A DNA stretch of 64,000 nt. It comes from Stakelama pacifica. GTDB lineage: Bacteria; Pseudomonadota; Alphaproteobacteria; Sphingomonadales; Sphingomonadaceae. Under the pieces are notes generated by a model. The model had not been told where the DNA came from and made no database searches. It was given only the letters and a program-made list of their open reading frames with translations. The position numbers and the translations under genes were made by a program. Of this stretch, positions 24,814 through 32,936 are shown piece after piece. The stretch covers positions 1 to 64,000 of the forward strand of contig NZ_SNWD01000004.1 of NCBI RefSeq assembly GCF_004361835.1. The letters run 5' to 3'. Positions within the stretch are counted from its first letter, which is position 1. Every line of letters starts with the position of its first letter.

Positions 24814-25865
24814 TTCTTCGGCCCGAAATTTGCCGCAAAATAGTCGATCACTTCAGCCGCCTGAGTGCCACGCCGAAACTGCTTCTGTTCCGCGAAATCG
24901 ACGCTGGGGATCAGGTGAATGAATTGATCCTCGGCATAGAGCGGCATCAGTTTCTCCGGGTCCAAGCCGTCAGCGCGCAGACCTGTCATGACGTTTGCGG
25001 CCTCCAGCGCCGCACCGATCATGACATCCGCCAGTTGGACGGCCGGGCTCGCCTTGGAGTCGACCTGGACGACCTCGGTCAGTTTGAGCGGGAATTTGAA
25101 GCTGGCGATCTCGGATTGGCGGAGTTCGATCTCCTCCTCATGGCCGATGAAGCGGCATAGGAGGTCGTGATAGGTGGCGAGGTTCTTCGACTGATCGTGC
25201 TCGACGCGGTAGGGACCGTCGCTCATCACTTCCATGCGGGTGATGAGCGATTGCAGGACAACCAATGCCGCGTCGGTGGTCACGCCTTCGGTCGCGATCG
25301 CCGACAGGCATTCCGGGGCGGCATATTGGGCAAGCGGGCCGATGGCTTCGGGCAACTCCCGCCACTTGGTCTTTTGCGCTGCTCGAACCAGATCCTTGAG
25401 GGCGGCGGGCGTCTTTTCCTTGGTCGCGCGCTGGAACGCGGCGAGCATCGCTTCGAATTCGGACTTGCCGAGCAGCGTGGGGCCTGCCGTCGCCAGCAGC
25501 GAGGCCATTCCGTAATTCTGGCCGTCCTCGTAAAAATTGCAGCCCCGCTCATAATAATATGGCTCGACGGCATAGTCGCAGAACATGAGGATCAGCAGGA
25601 ACCGCTTATCGCAGACATAGGTCACGGATTTATGCGCGCGCAGCAGTTCGGCGAGGAGCGCGAGCAGGCGCGGATGATTGCCGGGACGGCGCGAGAGCGC
25701 GCGATATTTCAGTTCGCCCGCCTGCAATCGCGGGAAATACTCCCTGATCAGCCGGGCGGCCTCTTCATCGTCGATCGCAATGGCGGTCGCACCCTGGAAC
25801 CGTTGGTCGCGGTTCAGGAGATCGAAGCCGGTGTAGCCGCTCTCGTCGATCCGGAAGCATTCCAT
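24810..25865 (-). CDS. DUF3800 family protein (RNase H-like fold)
   Basis: 351 aa. Begins with the DUF3800 signature RIDESGYTGFDL and contains GELKYRALSR, DKRFLLIL, HDQSKNLA and VDSKASPAVQLADVMIGAAL with the conserved acids. DUF3800 proteins are predicted RNase H-like nucleases common in defence islands. Third gene of the operon, 3 bases after the cysteine-peptidase-like gene and overlapping the HEPN/HTH gene. Confidence 0.85.
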   Translation of the reverse strand: MECFRIDESGYTGFDLLNRDQRFQGATAIAIDDEEAARLIREYFPRLQAGELKYRALSRRPGNHPRLLALLAELLRAHKSVTYVCDKRFLLILMFCDYAVEPYYYERGCNFYEDGQNYGMASLLATAGPTLLGKSEFEAMLAAFQRATKEKTPAALKDLVRAAQKTKWRELPEAIGPLAQYAAPECLSAIATEGVTTDAALVVLQSLITRMEVMSDGPYRVEHDQSKNLATYHDLLCRFIGHEEEIELRQSEIASFKFPLKLTEVVQVDSKASPAVQLADVMIGAALEAANVMTGLRADGLDPEKLMPLYAEDQFIHLIPSVDFAEQKQFRRGTQAAEVIDYFAANFGPKK

Positions 25866-25868
25866 GGC

Positions 25869-26354
25869 TCAGAAGGGAATCACGCCGGCGCGATGGAGGG
25901 CAAGAACCTCTTCGCGGTCGACAAAGCCATGCTCATGGATGGCGCGATGCTCCGGAAAACTGGCGAAGAGGGCGTGACGCTCGACGCCGAGGATCGGTAG
26001 CCGCCCCGGAAACTGCTGGGCGGTGAGATCGTAGAGCGATCCGGCTGCCCGCACCCAGAAGTGATGCTCATGCAGGCGCGGCTTCGTGCCGCGGATGATC
26101 GTGACGTCCGGGAGCGCATATTTGTCTTCGAGCAGATAGCTGAAGATCATCGAGACGCTTTCGCAGCAATTGCGCGGATAAGAGTGGCTGAAGGGAAATT
26201 CGAACGCATCGGTCGCGCGGTTTTCCGTCACGAAATCGATCAGGACGCGTGCTGACTGGTTGATCTGCGCCTTCAGATAGGCGTCTTCCGAAGGGCGCTT
26301 GGCACGCTCGATCGCGGCCTCTCGTGCTGCGGGACTGTTCGGCAAGGCCGGCAT
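25869..26354 (-). CDS. Papain/transglutaminase-like cysteine protein
   Basis: 161 aa. A candidate Cys-His-Asp triad is visible in order: RNCCESVSMIFSYLL (Cys on a helix start), HEHHFWVRA and YDLTAQQF. This spacing and the F/W context after His are like papain-fold peptidases, transglutaminases or amidases. No signal peptide. Second gene of the five-gene operon, 9 bases after the AbiJ-like gene. A protease that activates a partner is one possibility; the triad assignment is an inference. Confidence 0.55.
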   Translation of the reverse strand: MPALPNSPAAREAAIERAKRPSEDAYLKAQINQSARVLIDFVTENRATDAFEFPFSHSYPRNCCESVSMIFSYLLEDKYALPDVTIIRGTKPRLHEHHFWVRAAGSLYDLTAQQFPGRLPILGVERHALFASFPEHRAIHEHGFVDREEVLALHRAGVIPF

Positions 26355-26363
26355 CTCGCCCGC

Positions 26364-27173
26364 TTAGCGCGATCCGGCGGGCGTTGCCTGCCGCAGCAGG
26401 TAGACACTGACGGCGGAAGCGACAGTGACGACCAGTTCCGCCTCTTCGAAGCTGGGCTCGCGTCCTTCCTGGATGTGGCGGCCCTGCTCGGATGCGAACC
26501 CCCAGAGGCGGTGGAGAGCGCCATCGAGCGGCTGCGGGATCGTGAGCCGCTTGATGATCTGGCCCAGGGTATCGGTGCTCCCATCGACTTCCCGCGCGAC
26601 GCATTCAAGAGCCGCCATCGCATGCTGGATCGCGCCGGTGACGTCGGCCGAGGGGCGACGCGAAATGTCCTTGAGCGCTTCGTGAACCTCGTTCGCCGCG
26701 GTCGGGCTTCCGGCCTGCTGCATGGTGGCGACAGCATCGCGGGTCGCCAGGGTGAAGGCTTCCGAACCGCGGAAGACGATGCGCCCCTCCTCCATCTGCC
26801 AGCCGACGCCGTGTTCCCGAAAGAACTGGGTCAGGCGACGCGCATATTCGGCCTGCTTGGTACCGGTATAATCTTCGCGGGCAATCTCGGCGTGGATGCG
26901 CTCGGCAATGTCGTAGACCTTGTACCAGGGCGCGTCGTCGATCAGCCGATGGACCTCGTTCTCGATATTGCCCGGCGACCAGTTGTTGGGATCGGGGCGC
27001 TTGAGCAGCACCTCGCAGACCGTGTCACGCATGCCGCTTGGCCCCATGCCGGCGGCATAGCCCAGCATCAGGACAGCGGCTCGAACCTCCTCCGGGGCGT
27101 CCTCCCGGGTGGTGATTTCGACATCGGCGCCGTGATAGCCGTGGCGTTCCGAGAAGGAAGCTGAATCCGTCAT
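26364..27173 (-). CDS. AbiJ-like abortive infection protein (AbiJ_NTD4 + HEPN-like C-terminus)
   Basis: 269 aa. The N-terminus FSERHGYHGADVEITTREDA and the WYKVYDIAERIH helix match the AbiJ N-terminal domain 4 family. The C-terminal half (TAANEVHEALKDISRRP, GAIQHAMAALECVAREV, ASEQGRHIQEGREPSFEEAE) is the HEPN-like domain seen in related abortive infection proteins. First gene of a five-gene operon. ATG 27173 has no strong ribosome site, but it sits immediately before the conserved N-terminus. It diverges from the abiE operon across 84 bp. Confidence 0.75.
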   Translation of the reverse strand: MTDSASFSERHGYHGADVEITTREDAPEEVRAAVLMLGYAAGMGPSGMRDTVCEVLLKRPDPNNWSPGNIENEVHRLIDDAPWYKVYDIAERIHAEIAREDYTGTKQAEYARRLTQFFREHGVGWQMEEGRIVFRGSEAFTLATRDAVATMQQAGSPTAANEVHEALKDISRRPSADVTGAIQHAMAALECVAREVDGSTDTLGQIIKRLTIPQPLDGALHRLWGFASEQGRHIQEGREPSFEEAELVVTVASAVSVYLLRQATPAGSR

Positions 27174-27212
27174 GCCGAAGCGATAGCATGACGCCGGGTG
27201 CTGCGATACAAA

Positions 27213-27242
27213 TCCTTGGTCATTGCGCGTAAATACCAAGGA
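27213..27242. promoter_or_regulatory. Inverted-repeat operator between the AbiJ-like and AbiEi genes
   Basis: TCCTTGGT (27213-27220) and ACCAAGGA (27235-27242), a perfect 8-bp inverted repeat with a 14-bp spacer (centre to centre 22 bp, two helical turns), just upstream of abiEi. AbiEi antitoxins are known to repress their own promoters through inverted repeats. The site also lies 40-70 bp upstream of the divergent AbiJ-like operon. Confidence 0.7.
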
Positions 27243-27257
27243 ATTATATCATTGCTC

Positions 27258-27866
27258 ATGGAAGCTGCGAGTCACCGCGATCGGGCCCTTGAAGTCGCAC
27301 GTCAGTGCGGCATTGCGCGCGGCCGCGACTTCGATGCGGCCGGTGTCACGCGGGCAACGGTGAAGCGGCTGCGCGATCAGGGCATTCTGCAGCAGATCGG
27401 TCGCGGACTCTACAAGCTCGCCGACGCATCGGTCGAGAGCAGTACCAGTCTGGCGGAAGCGGCCCGGATCCAGCCCAAAGGCGTGATCTGCCTCCTGTCG
27501 GCGCTGCAATATCACGAGCTGACCACGCAGACGCCGCACATGGTCTGGATGATGCTGGGACAGAAAGATTGGGCGCCGGTGAACGCATCGGTCGCGCTCA
27601 AGATCGTGCGCGCAAGTGGTGAAGCGCTCACGGCCGGTGTCGAGACCCATATGATCGATGGTGTGCCGGTTCCGATCACCGACCCGGCAAAAACGGTCGC
27701 CGACTGCTTCAAGCATCGGAACAAGATCGGTATCGATGTGGCGGTCGAAGCACTGCGCGACTTCATGAAGACCCGCTCCCGTCGCGATCTCAATCAGATC
27801 TACCGCTATGCGCAGATGGATCGCGTTCAATCGGTGATGCGGCCGTATCTGGAGGCGATGGTGTGA
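27258..27866 (+). CDS. abiEi: AbiEi-type antitoxin/transcriptional regulator
   Basis: 202 aa from ATG 27258 (a GTG at 27198 would add 20 residues that run through the operator). An N-terminal winged-helix (FDAAGVTRATVKRLRDQGIL ... GRGLYKLA) is followed by the AbiEi C-terminal domain (ICLLSALQYHELTTQTPHMV, DPAKTVADCFKHRNKIGIDV). Type IV antitoxins of this family bind operator DNA and counter AbiEii without direct binding. Overlaps abiEii by 4 bases. Confidence 0.9.
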   Translation: MEAASHRDRALEVARQCGIARGRDFDAAGVTRATVKRLRDQGILQQIGRGLYKLADASVESSTSLAEAARIQPKGVICLLSALQYHELTTQTPHMVWMMLGQKDWAPVNASVALKIVRASGEALTAGVETHMIDGVPVPITDPAKTVADCFKHRNKIGIDVAVEALRDFMKTRSRRDLNQIYRYAQMDRVQSVMRPYLEAMV

Positions 27867-28774
27867 GCCAAGCACCGAAGAATGTCGCGATCTCGGTCCG
27901 CGACCGCCTGGTTGCGCGGGCGCGCAGCCGGCGGGAAAACGCGCAGCTCCTGATGACACGCTATGTCATCGAGCGGCTGCTCTATCGGCTGAGCCGTTCG
28001 CCACATCGAGACCGTTTCATCCTGAAGGGGGCGATGCTTTTCAGCCTGTGGACCGACGCGCCGTACCGCGCGACCGGCGATCTCGATCTGCTCGGCGCCG
28101 GCGAGAATGCGCCGGACAAGCTGGCCTCGGTGTTTCAGGAAATCCTTGCCATTGAGGTCGAGGATGATGGGATCCTGTTCCGGCCGGACACGCTGAAGGC
28201 CGCTGCCGCGCGCGCGGAGGATGAATATGCTGGCGTCCGGATCGACTTTCTGGCGGAGCTCGCGGGCGCCCGCCTGCCGATGCACGTCGACATCGGCTAT
28301 GGAGATGCCGTTACGCCAGCGCCTGTCGATATCCGCTATCCCTCGATGCTCGATCAGCCGATGGCCGAGCTGCGTGCCTATCCGCCGGAAACGGTCGTTG
28401 CGGAGAAATTCCAGGCGATGGTGGCGCTCGATATGATCAACACCCGCCTGAAGGACTTCTACGATCTTTGGGCCATCGCCAATAGTTTCGAATTTGACGG
28501 CACCGTGTTGGCGGGCGCGATCGCCGCGACCTTCGAGCGGCGCCAGACGAAAATCCCGGAGCAAATCCCGGCCGCGCTGACTGCCGCCTATGCCGACGAG
28601 AGGCAGGGCCAGTGGGCCGCCTTTCTCAGGCGCACCGAGATAGCACTCGCGCCGGAGCCGTTTCCGGATGTTCAGGCGCAGATCGAGCGGTTGGTGATGC
28701 CGCCGGTCGCTGCCCTGGCTGGCGGCGCGGCCTTTGAGGGGCGCTGGCGTCCCGGCGGCCCGTGGGAGATTTGA
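27863..28774 (+). CDS. abiEii: AbiEii nucleotidyltransferase toxin
   Basis: 303 aa, GTG start overlapping the abiEi stop. The MNT-type nucleotidyltransferase core shows FILKGAMLFSLW and ATGDLDLLG (GxxDxD acids), then ETVVAEKFQAMVAL and LKDFYDLWAI as in AbiEii/AbiGii toxins, which add nucleotides to target RNAs (tRNA in characterised members) and stop growth. Complete length for the family. Confidence 0.9.
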   Translation: MSQAPKNVAISVRDRLVARARSRRENAQLLMTRYVIERLLYRLSRSPHRDRFILKGAMLFSLWTDAPYRATGDLDLLGAGENAPDKLASVFQEILAIEVEDDGILFRPDTLKAAAARAEDEYAGVRIDFLAELAGARLPMHVDIGYGDAVTPAPVDIRYPSMLDQPMAELRAYPPETVVAEKFQAMVALDMINTRLKDFYDLWAIANSFEFDGTVLAGAIAATFERRQTKIPEQIPAALTAAYADERQGQWAAFLRRTEIALAPEPFPDVQAQIERLVMPPVAALAGGAAFEGRWRPGGPWEI

Positions 28775-28776
28775 TC

Positions 28777-29517
28777 ATGGAGGTGATCAAGGCAACGCCC
28801 GCCGATCTCGCCGCTGCCCTCACCTGGCTCGAGCGAGAATATGCGGAGGACGGCGAAGGCTTCTGGTGCAACCGGGGGATCATTGAGCGCGCTCTTGAGT
28901 ATGGCGACTTGTGGGTCATTCGGCGCGATGATGAGGTCGTCGCCGTGCAGGTAGGCGACTATGCGCCTGACATTGTCAGCGTCCGCAAGGACTGCCGTCA
29001 GCAGGGGCTGGGGGATGCGCTATTCGCGGCATCGTTGCAACGGGCGATGGATGACAATGTGAATGTCCTCTCGATCGAATGTTCGCCGCGAAGCTCATGG
29101 ACCTTCTGGCAGCGCCATGGTTTCGAGCGGTTCGGTGACCTGAGCGAGTGGGGCACGATCACCGCACGGCGTATGCTCCCGCGATCGTTCGACCTGCCTG
29201 CCGGGGTCCCCGCCGATGTGGTGATCGGCTTCTATCCGGAGGCCGCGACCTATGGGCGCGGCCCAATCCCGCCGATTGCGTCTCATCACGTTCGCGGTAG
29301 CCGCATCGATGACGGCGCGATCATGCTGGAGCGCCGGGTCATCGGTCTTTGCGATGACGAGCCGGAGGGAAAAGGTCTTGCCGTCAAGATCGAGATCGAC
29401 GGGAAAGTTCGCTGCTTCTGCAAGGCGAAGTATGAGGAGGCCGAGGAGGCTGGCGTCACACGCGACTGGAAAGGCGGAGCATTTTATATCGACGTGGTGG
29501 AACTCGCCGTTGACTGA
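28777..29517 (+). CDS. GNAT-family acetyltransferase
   Basis: 246 aa. N-terminal GNAT fold with the acetyl-CoA loop VRKDCRQQGLGDALFAASLQ and SSWTFWQRHGFERFGD. The C-terminal 95 residues have a separate beta-rich region (VKIEIDGKVRCFCKAKYEEA). ATG 28777 lies 3 bases after the abiEii stop, with GGGAG upstream, so it is part of the abiE operon. Whether it modifies the AbiE pair, acts as a second toxin, or is a passenger cannot be told from sequence. Confidence 0.8.
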   Translation: MEVIKATPADLAAALTWLEREYAEDGEGFWCNRGIIERALEYGDLWVIRRDDEVVAVQVGDYAPDIVSVRKDCRQQGLGDALFAASLQRAMDDNVNVLSIECSPRSSWTFWQRHGFERFGDLSEWGTITARRMLPRSFDLPAGVPADVVIGFYPEAATYGRGPIPPIASHHVRGSRIDDGAIMLERRVIGLCDDEPEGKGLAVKIEIDGKVRCFCKAKYEEAEEAGVTRDWKGGAFYIDVVELAVD

Positions 29518-29614
29518 CCATACGGCCAGCATTTTCCGCGTTTCATCGCGCTTCCATACTGGAATGTCTGCGGTCACAGTGATCTGCGCGGAGTAGATCG
29601 AGATTATGACGCAC

Positions 29615-30208
29615 CTAGCCCACATCGCCCTTCGTTCTGGCCACGTCGCCTTGGACCGCGTCGTAGATGGCCATGTTCATCGCGAGGAAACTACCGTCAC
29701 TAAGTCGATTTAGCTCAACGAAACCAGCTCTCTCGAAAATTAGCCAAATATTCCGTTCGCCGCGTTCCAGCCAGAGCTGAAGTGCGACAAGCCTCCGGCG
29801 CATCAACCGGCATCCAAGCTCGTCCAACTCGCCTGGCCAAGCGCCCTCGTGAAAGAGACGATGGACAAAGTAATCGCGCTTTTCTTTGATCCATTTCAGA
29901 TAAGCGGTGTCGGCATCGTCGATCTCGAGGCGCTCGAGAATCTTGATCAACGATCCCAAGGTGGAACCCTCAAGCAAAGCTCTTTTTGCCACGGATCGCT
30001 CCCAAGCGCCCTGGTCCGGTCCGAGCGCCTTCTGCAACTTGACCCGGTCGCACATGTGCATTGCTGAGATGAGCATGCTCTCGAACTTGCCAACTGCGAG
30101 ATAGGCTCCGGCCATTTCTTGGCAGTAGAGGAAGCGAGCAACATCGAGGTCGGACATCGATTCAATGATCGCCGATAGCTCTTTCTTGCCGACTGCGGTC
30201 TTGAACAC
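29615..30208 (-). CDS. HEPN-domain protein (stand-alone)
   Basis: 197 aa, helical. Contains KWIKEKRDYFVHRLFHEG, with R-D-Y-F-V-H fitting the Rx4H motif of HEPN RNases. The GTG at 30208 is tentative; an ATG at 30157 would remove 17 residues. It converges with the GNAT gene with no obvious antitoxin partner nearby. Likely an RNase-type defence or toxin protein. Confidence 0.65.
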   Translation of the reverse strand: MFKTAVGKKELSAIIESMSDLDVARFLYCQEMAGAYLAVGKFESMLISAMHMCDRVKLQKALGPDQGAWERSVAKRALLEGSTLGSLIKILERLEIDDADTAYLKWIKEKRDYFVHRLFHEGAWPGELDELGCRLMRRRLVALQLWLERGERNIWLIFERAGFVELNRLSDGSFLAMNMAIYDAVQGDVARTKGDVG

Positions 30209-30625
30209 TCCGGCCTCGATCTATTCCGTGATCCGCAACGCTATCATGCCGACGGGCATCGAACGACCCCGATCAGACCGGTTGGCGAGCTGCACGGCAT
30301 CCCTTTCGACAGCGAACCGGACCCCGTCACCACGATCGTGAATGGGACGAACACCTCTCCGATGAGCAACTGGGTCGATGTTACCTGTGAACTGGCCCGG
30401 CAGACCTGGGTTAGCGACAAGGATCGAGAGAATCTTGGTCCAACGGCAGGTATCGTTCGGGACGTCAGCGGCCGATGTGGGGACACTGGAGCAGATTCCT
30501 CCGGGGATTCCAAGGCCTTATAAAATTTCATGACGATTTAACAGTGAATATCACCGTGAAATACGCCGAACTATTGCAAGAATAAGGAATCATTATTACC
30601 TTGAAATTCATGATGGAGGCGACTC
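30209..30625. other. 417-bp stretch; possible remnant coding frame on the plus strand
   Basis: A plus-strand frame is open from inside the HEPN gene to a stop at 30523 and reads naturally (for example VGELHGIPFDSEPDPVTTIV and WVDVTCELARQTWVS). It lacks a good start and ribosome site, so it may be the tail of a lost gene. The remaining 100 bp (30524-30625) is AT-richer than its surroundings and probably holds the promoter of the next operon. Confidence 0.35.
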
Positions 30626-30850
30626 GTGGCTGACAGTGAGAAGAGGACGAATTTTGTGCGCTTGGCGGAAGGGCGCACGCAGATCGCGTTGGACGCGATC
30701 CGCAAGCTGGGGAATCTTTCGAACCGTCGGGCCTACGAATTTAGCGAGGCCGATATTCGGAAGATTAGCAAAGCGCTGAAGGAGGCCGTGTCCGACCTCG
30801 AGAAGCGCTTCGGTTCGTCAACCGAACCTTCGGACAGCTTTAAGCTCTAA
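30626..30850 (+). CDS. Small helical protein, operon partner of the GHKL ATPase
   Basis: 74 aa from GTG 30626, with GGAGG 5 bases upstream. Pattern LAEGRTQIALDAIRKLGNLS-N-RRAYEFSEADIRKI recurs in small proteins of mobile elements (helical, about 70-110 aa). Ends 14 bases before the GHKL ATPase gene. Function unknown; a regulatory or partner role for the ATPase is inferred from linkage. Confidence 0.7.
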   Translation: MADSEKRTNFVRLAEGRTQIALDAIRKLGNLSNRRAYEFSEADIRKISKALKEAVSDLEKRFGSSTEPSDSFKL

Positions 30851-30864
30851 ACAGGGACGAGATC

Positions 30865-32712
30865 ATGCGGCCGGAACACCTCGGAATTGGTGACAAGACC
30901 TTCCTGATCAACCGGCTGATTCAGCAGGCGCCGATCAACACGCTCATCCGCGAGTTCTTCAAGAACGCCGACGAGAACGCAGCGCTCGCGCCCGAAGGCA
31001 ATCGGCGCGTCGAGATTTTCCCGACGGTGATCGACGGCGTGCGGAAGCTGACCTTCTGGAATACCGGCGTCGGGATGAGCGCGGCCGAGCTGCGGCGCGC
31101 GACCGACCTGAGTTCATCGGTCAACAAGATGATGGCGCTCGACGGAAACTTTGGCATCGGCGCAAAGGTGTCAGGGCTCGCCGCGTCGCCGGATGGGATC
31201 CGCTATCGGTCCTGCAAAGACGGAGAAGTCAACGAGGTCACAATCGGGTGGGACGAGGAGGAACAGACCTATGTTCGCTTCTCCGTGCAACTGGCCGATG
31301 GCCAGACCGATACGATCTATGATGTCACTTCGGTCGTCCAGGCGGCCGGGACAGCCATCGATTTCGACTGGACGGAAGTCGTGCTGTTTGGCGAAAGTCT
31401 TGACCACGATACGGTCGCCGAGCCGATCGGCACTGGCGTGTCGGTTGACCGCAGCTTCATCGCCACGTCCATTTTCAGGCGTTTCGTGTCATTCTCGCCG
31501 GGTGTGCAAGTGCGCATCGACGTCGCGATGACCAAAGGTGGGGGCAAGGAAGAAACAGGTAGGTTCCGGCAACTGCGCACGCTCGACGAGATTCTTGATC
31601 GACTTCCGCGTCACGAAGACGTCGTCGATGCGGAGACGGGCATAACCGTCCGTTACATTCATGACCCCAAGCACGAAGGGTCTAGCCATACCTATAGTGC
31701 TCGGGCCAACGCCGCGACCGGCTCAACGACGTTCCTGGCTCTGGTTTACCGCGACGAGCGGTATGACTTTCGCACGCAGAAAGTCTGGTCGTCGGTCGCG
31801 CCCACGTTCGGGATACCGTTCGGATCGAAGGTATTGACGGTTGAAGTCCGGCTGCCCGATGATGCGGCATTTCCAAACCAGTACCGCGATGCGCTTACGT
31901 GGCGCCACGATCGATCGCCGCTTACTGCCGATCAACATGCCTATCTGGTCCGGCAGCTCATGCCCGACTGGGTGAAGGAGGTCATTAGGTCGGAATCCCC
32001 CGACAGCGCCGACGATCTGAACGACCTTCAATCCGACCTTCAGTCACTGCTCGACGAGCTTCGCGTGCCGACCAATGTCGTCAAGAAGAGTCCGGAACAG
32101 ATCACTCGGTCTGAAGCCAATGACGCCGGGCTTGCCGAGCCTGAACCGACGACGCTCCAGTCTGAGGAAGACGAGGAGAAAGTCCCCGGCATCAAGCCGC
32201 CGGTAAAACGGACTGAGCCCCGGGCATCGACATCCCGCGTGCGAATGGCGCCTGAGGGCGCGACCGCGTCGAAGCTTGCGCGGGCGCTTGAGCGCGCTCC
32301 TGAGATCAAAATTCTCACCGAAGCCGACGAGATTGCTGATCGCGAGATGAAAGGCCGAGCCGCCCGCTTCTACCCAGAGGTACAGACGTTGTTCGTGAAC
32401 GGCCTGTATCCGGTCGTCGCCAAGATGGCGGACGAACTGTCAAACGAGTTTTCTGATGCCGAAGATCCGGACGAAGCACGCGCGACCGCATTGCAGGCGT
32501 CCCAGCGCACTCTGGCTTTCAGAGTTGGGAAGGCCACCTGTTTTGCTTTGGCAAAGCGCATGCTCGATGACTGGTCGACCGAAGATCTTGAACGCGCGAC
32601 TTCGCCAGAATCGCTCTCGATGGCGGCCGATGATTATCGTCAAAGCCTGGCGTCAGCGCGCAAATGGATCAAAGACCGCGTGCGGTTGGCCAGTGTCAGT
32701 GCATTGGGATAA
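30865..32712 (+). CDS. GHKL (Hsp90/MORC-like) ATPase
   Basis: 615 aa. GHKL motifs are in order: N-box REFFKNADENA (about residues 29-39), G1 WNTGVGMS (about 66-73) and G2 GNFGIGAKVSG (about 94-104). A central region and an acidic linker (QSEEDEEKVPGIKPP) follow, then a helical C-terminus. No MutL endonuclease motif or HATPase histidine-kinase context. Such ATPases appear in defence islands as DNA or protein clamps. Transcribed with a small helical protein, upstream of the Gabija-like pair but separated from it by 224 bp. Confidence 0.8.
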   Translation: MRPEHLGIGDKTFLINRLIQQAPINTLIREFFKNADENAALAPEGNRRVEIFPTVIDGVRKLTFWNTGVGMSAAELRRATDLSSSVNKMMALDGNFGIGAKVSGLAASPDGIRYRSCKDGEVNEVTIGWDEEEQTYVRFSVQLADGQTDTIYDVTSVVQAAGTAIDFDWTEVVLFGESLDHDTVAEPIGTGVSVDRSFIATSIFRRFVSFSPGVQVRIDVAMTKGGGKEETGRFRQLRTLDEILDRLPRHEDVVDAETGITVRYIHDPKHEGSSHTYSARANAATGSTTFLALVYRDERYDFRTQKVWSSVAPTFGIPFGSKVLTVEVRLPDDAAFPNQYRDALTWRHDRSPLTADQHAYLVRQLMPDWVKEVIRSESPDSADDLNDLQSDLQSLLDELRVPTNVVKKSPEQITRSEANDAGLAEPEPTTLQSEEDEEKVPGIKPPVKRTEPRASTSRVRMAPEGATASKLARALERAPEIKILTEADEIADREMKGRAARFYPEVQTLFVNGLYPVVAKMADELSNEFSDAEDPDEARATALQASQRTLAFRVGKATCFALAKRMLDDWSTEDLERATSPESLSMAADDYRQSLASARKWIKDRVRLASVSALG

Positions 32713-32936
32713 CCGGCATGCGCAACCATTCGTTTCAGTGGCAGATTGACCAGCGTGAGCGATGACGGCCGGCCACTGCCTCTGTCAGATTCTGGCTCAG
32801 GGAACCATCGATAGCGGCGCCAGCTCGCCGCTGCGGCAGGTGGTTTCCATTCTAACGCCTCGCTCGCGAACTTGGGCCGGCGATCTGCTAAACAAGTATC
32901 TCATGATGAAGCGCGCCTAGCGCCGGAAAGGTTTCT

